DNA of 64,000 nt from Hymenobacter ginkgonis. Lineage in GTDB: Bacteria > Bacteroidota > Bacteroidia > Cytophagales > Hymenobacteraceae. The notes under the pieces were generated by a model. It searched no databases, was not told the origin of the DNA, and saw nothing but the letters and a program-made list of their open reading frames with translations. Made by a program: the position numbers and the translations under genes. The stretch is taken from assembly GCF_009755225.1 (NCBI RefSeq), contig NZ_WQKZ01000003.1:372001-436000 (forward strand). The letters run 5' to 3'. Positions 63,105 through 64,000 of this stretch are shown one piece after another; within the stretch, counting starts at the first letter, position 1; each line of letters begins with the position of its first letter.

Positions 63105-63968
63105 CTAGTGGTTTTTCTGCACCAATGCCTGGATATAGTCCGTCAGTGAAATGGTGCCTCGCTCGGGTGATGCGGGTTGTGGGGCATGGCTATCGAGCGT
63201 TATAGCTGTCATAGTTGCCATTGACTCAGCCGCTTTCTCCGAGAAACCTGCCTTTTGCAACGCCTGTGGCCACTGGGCGCGCGGAGTGGCTACTGCTTCT
63301 ACGGGCCGCTGTAGGGCTGTCGCAAATGCGGCGGCCACTTCGGCCGATGAGTAGTGCGCTGGGCCCTCGACATAGTGTAGCCCTGTGCGTTCGACGGGCT
63401 CTGTCAATAGGCGAGCTGCCACGTGCCCCAGGTCCTGGGGTGCCACCATCGGCAGCTTAAAGTCTACGGGGTACAACGTGTGGACTTTGCCTTCCTGTAG
63501 GGCGGTTTGCAAGGCGGAGTCCCAATTACTCATGTAATAAGCCGCCCGAATAACACTGGCAGGGATAGGCTGCGCAGCCAGCTTTTGCTCTAGTTCATAA
63601 AGCACCCCAAGGTCGCCTATCCGGTCGCCCGGTTGTGCCCCATAAGTAGATTCGGCAACAACTTTTTCTAGGCCCTACCCATCCAGTGCCGCCACGATGG
63701 CGGCCACACGGCGGCGTTCTTCCACTGCCGTATCGGTAGTCGGCGCAGCCGGTGGGTTGAGCAGAAACAGCCGACGGCCTTGCCGAAACACGCGGCGCAA
63801 TGCTTCGGTATCATCTACATCGGCTACGGCCACTTGCGCCCCGTGCTGGCGCCAATCGGCCGTTTTTGCCGGGTCGTGCACGACTACTGTGACGGGCTCG
63901 CCCCAGTCGAGCAAGGTTTGGGCAACGGCTGAACCAACGTGCCCGGTAGCACCTAAAATGATATGCAT
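63105..63968 (-). pseudogene. NmrA-like NAD(P)-binding protein interrupted by an in-frame TAG
   Basis: Reading leftwards from ATG 63968, a 97-codon frame with GATGHVGSA (Rossmann, residues 5-13) ends in TAG at 63677-63675. The same frame continues at once with GLEKVVAESTYGAQPGDRIGD and runs on to 63105, together giving the length of an NmrA/QorB-type quinone reductase-like protein (about 285 positions). No frameshift is needed. The TAG lies in GATGGGTAGGGCC, a copy of the G-rich word on the minus strand. Either the gene is dead, the stop is read through, or it is a sequencing or assembly error. Confidence 0.85.
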
Positions 63969-64000
63969 GAGCAGAAAAACATGGATTCGACAAGCTATTT

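Overview
The window looks like a chromosomal segment of a high-GC member of the Bacteroidota, most likely Hymenobacter or a close relative (Cytophagales). The clues are a type IX secretion (T9SS) C-terminal sorting domain, Bacteroidota-specific families (DUF2851, DUF3822, DUF4199, DUF1573), the near absence of Shine-Dalgarno sequences, promoters of the TTTG / TAnnTTTG type, and many intergenic hairpins. No rRNA, tRNA, CRISPR array, prophage or complete insertion sequence was recognised. Gene assignments come from reading the translated sequence, with no database search.

Layout. 1-11.4 kb: the end of a glycosyltransferase-like gene, a sugar-nucleotide epimerase, lepA, a DUF805 protein, a large MscS-type channel, folD, queE, a PorE-like OmpA/PD40 protein and two small proteins. 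11.4-21.6 kb, mostly minus strand: gltA, mnmE, a DtxR/MntR-type regulator, fabH, a glycosyltransferase, and a tightly coupled 5-oxoprolinase operon (pxpB-pxpC-pxpA plus an NRAMP-like transporter). 21.8-30 kb: dapD, msrA, a 3-hydroxybutyryl-CoA dehydrogenase, a tiny membrane protein, an outer-membrane barrel, an ABC-F ATPase, DUF4199, coaD, DUF3822 and a Nudix hydrolase. 30-38.8 kb: thioesterase, RecD/Pif1-like helicase, DUF1573, DUF423, cdd, saccharopine dehydrogenase, an ABC exporter pair and an acyl-CoA synthetase. 38.9-45.2 kb, minus strand: trmN6, acyltransferase, rnhA, a SerC-like aminotransferase, a T9SS-exported metalloprotease-like protein and aroQ. 45.3-64 kb: xerD, a TPR protein, a membrane protein, ftsK, an AT-rich GT8 gene, lolA, DUF2851, a membrane protein, a hexapeptide acyltransferase, trhO, a nucleoside phosphorylase, a LuxC-like reductase beside a ferredoxin, aat and a broken NmrA-like gene.

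The strongest unexplained signal is a short oriented DNA word, GGGTAGGG, usually inside a longer GGGGGGTAGGGC. By eye there are 33 copies on the given strand and 12 on the other, where roughly 2 per strand would be expected. It lies in intergenic DNA, overlaps stop codons and is written through conserved codons by synonymous choice. It matches the E. coli FtsK-orienting (KOPS) consensus GGGNAGGG, and the window also encodes FtsK and XerD. One copy supplies the in-frame amber codon that breaks the NmrA-like gene at the right end.

The second layer is a set of repeats: long-armed inverted-repeat elements at 14351-14628 and 60178-60362 that share an end sequence and supply the TAG stop of the neighbouring gene; a family of AACGTCATGC hairpins; heptamer GAGCAxx arrays; and several perfect long-stem hairpins.
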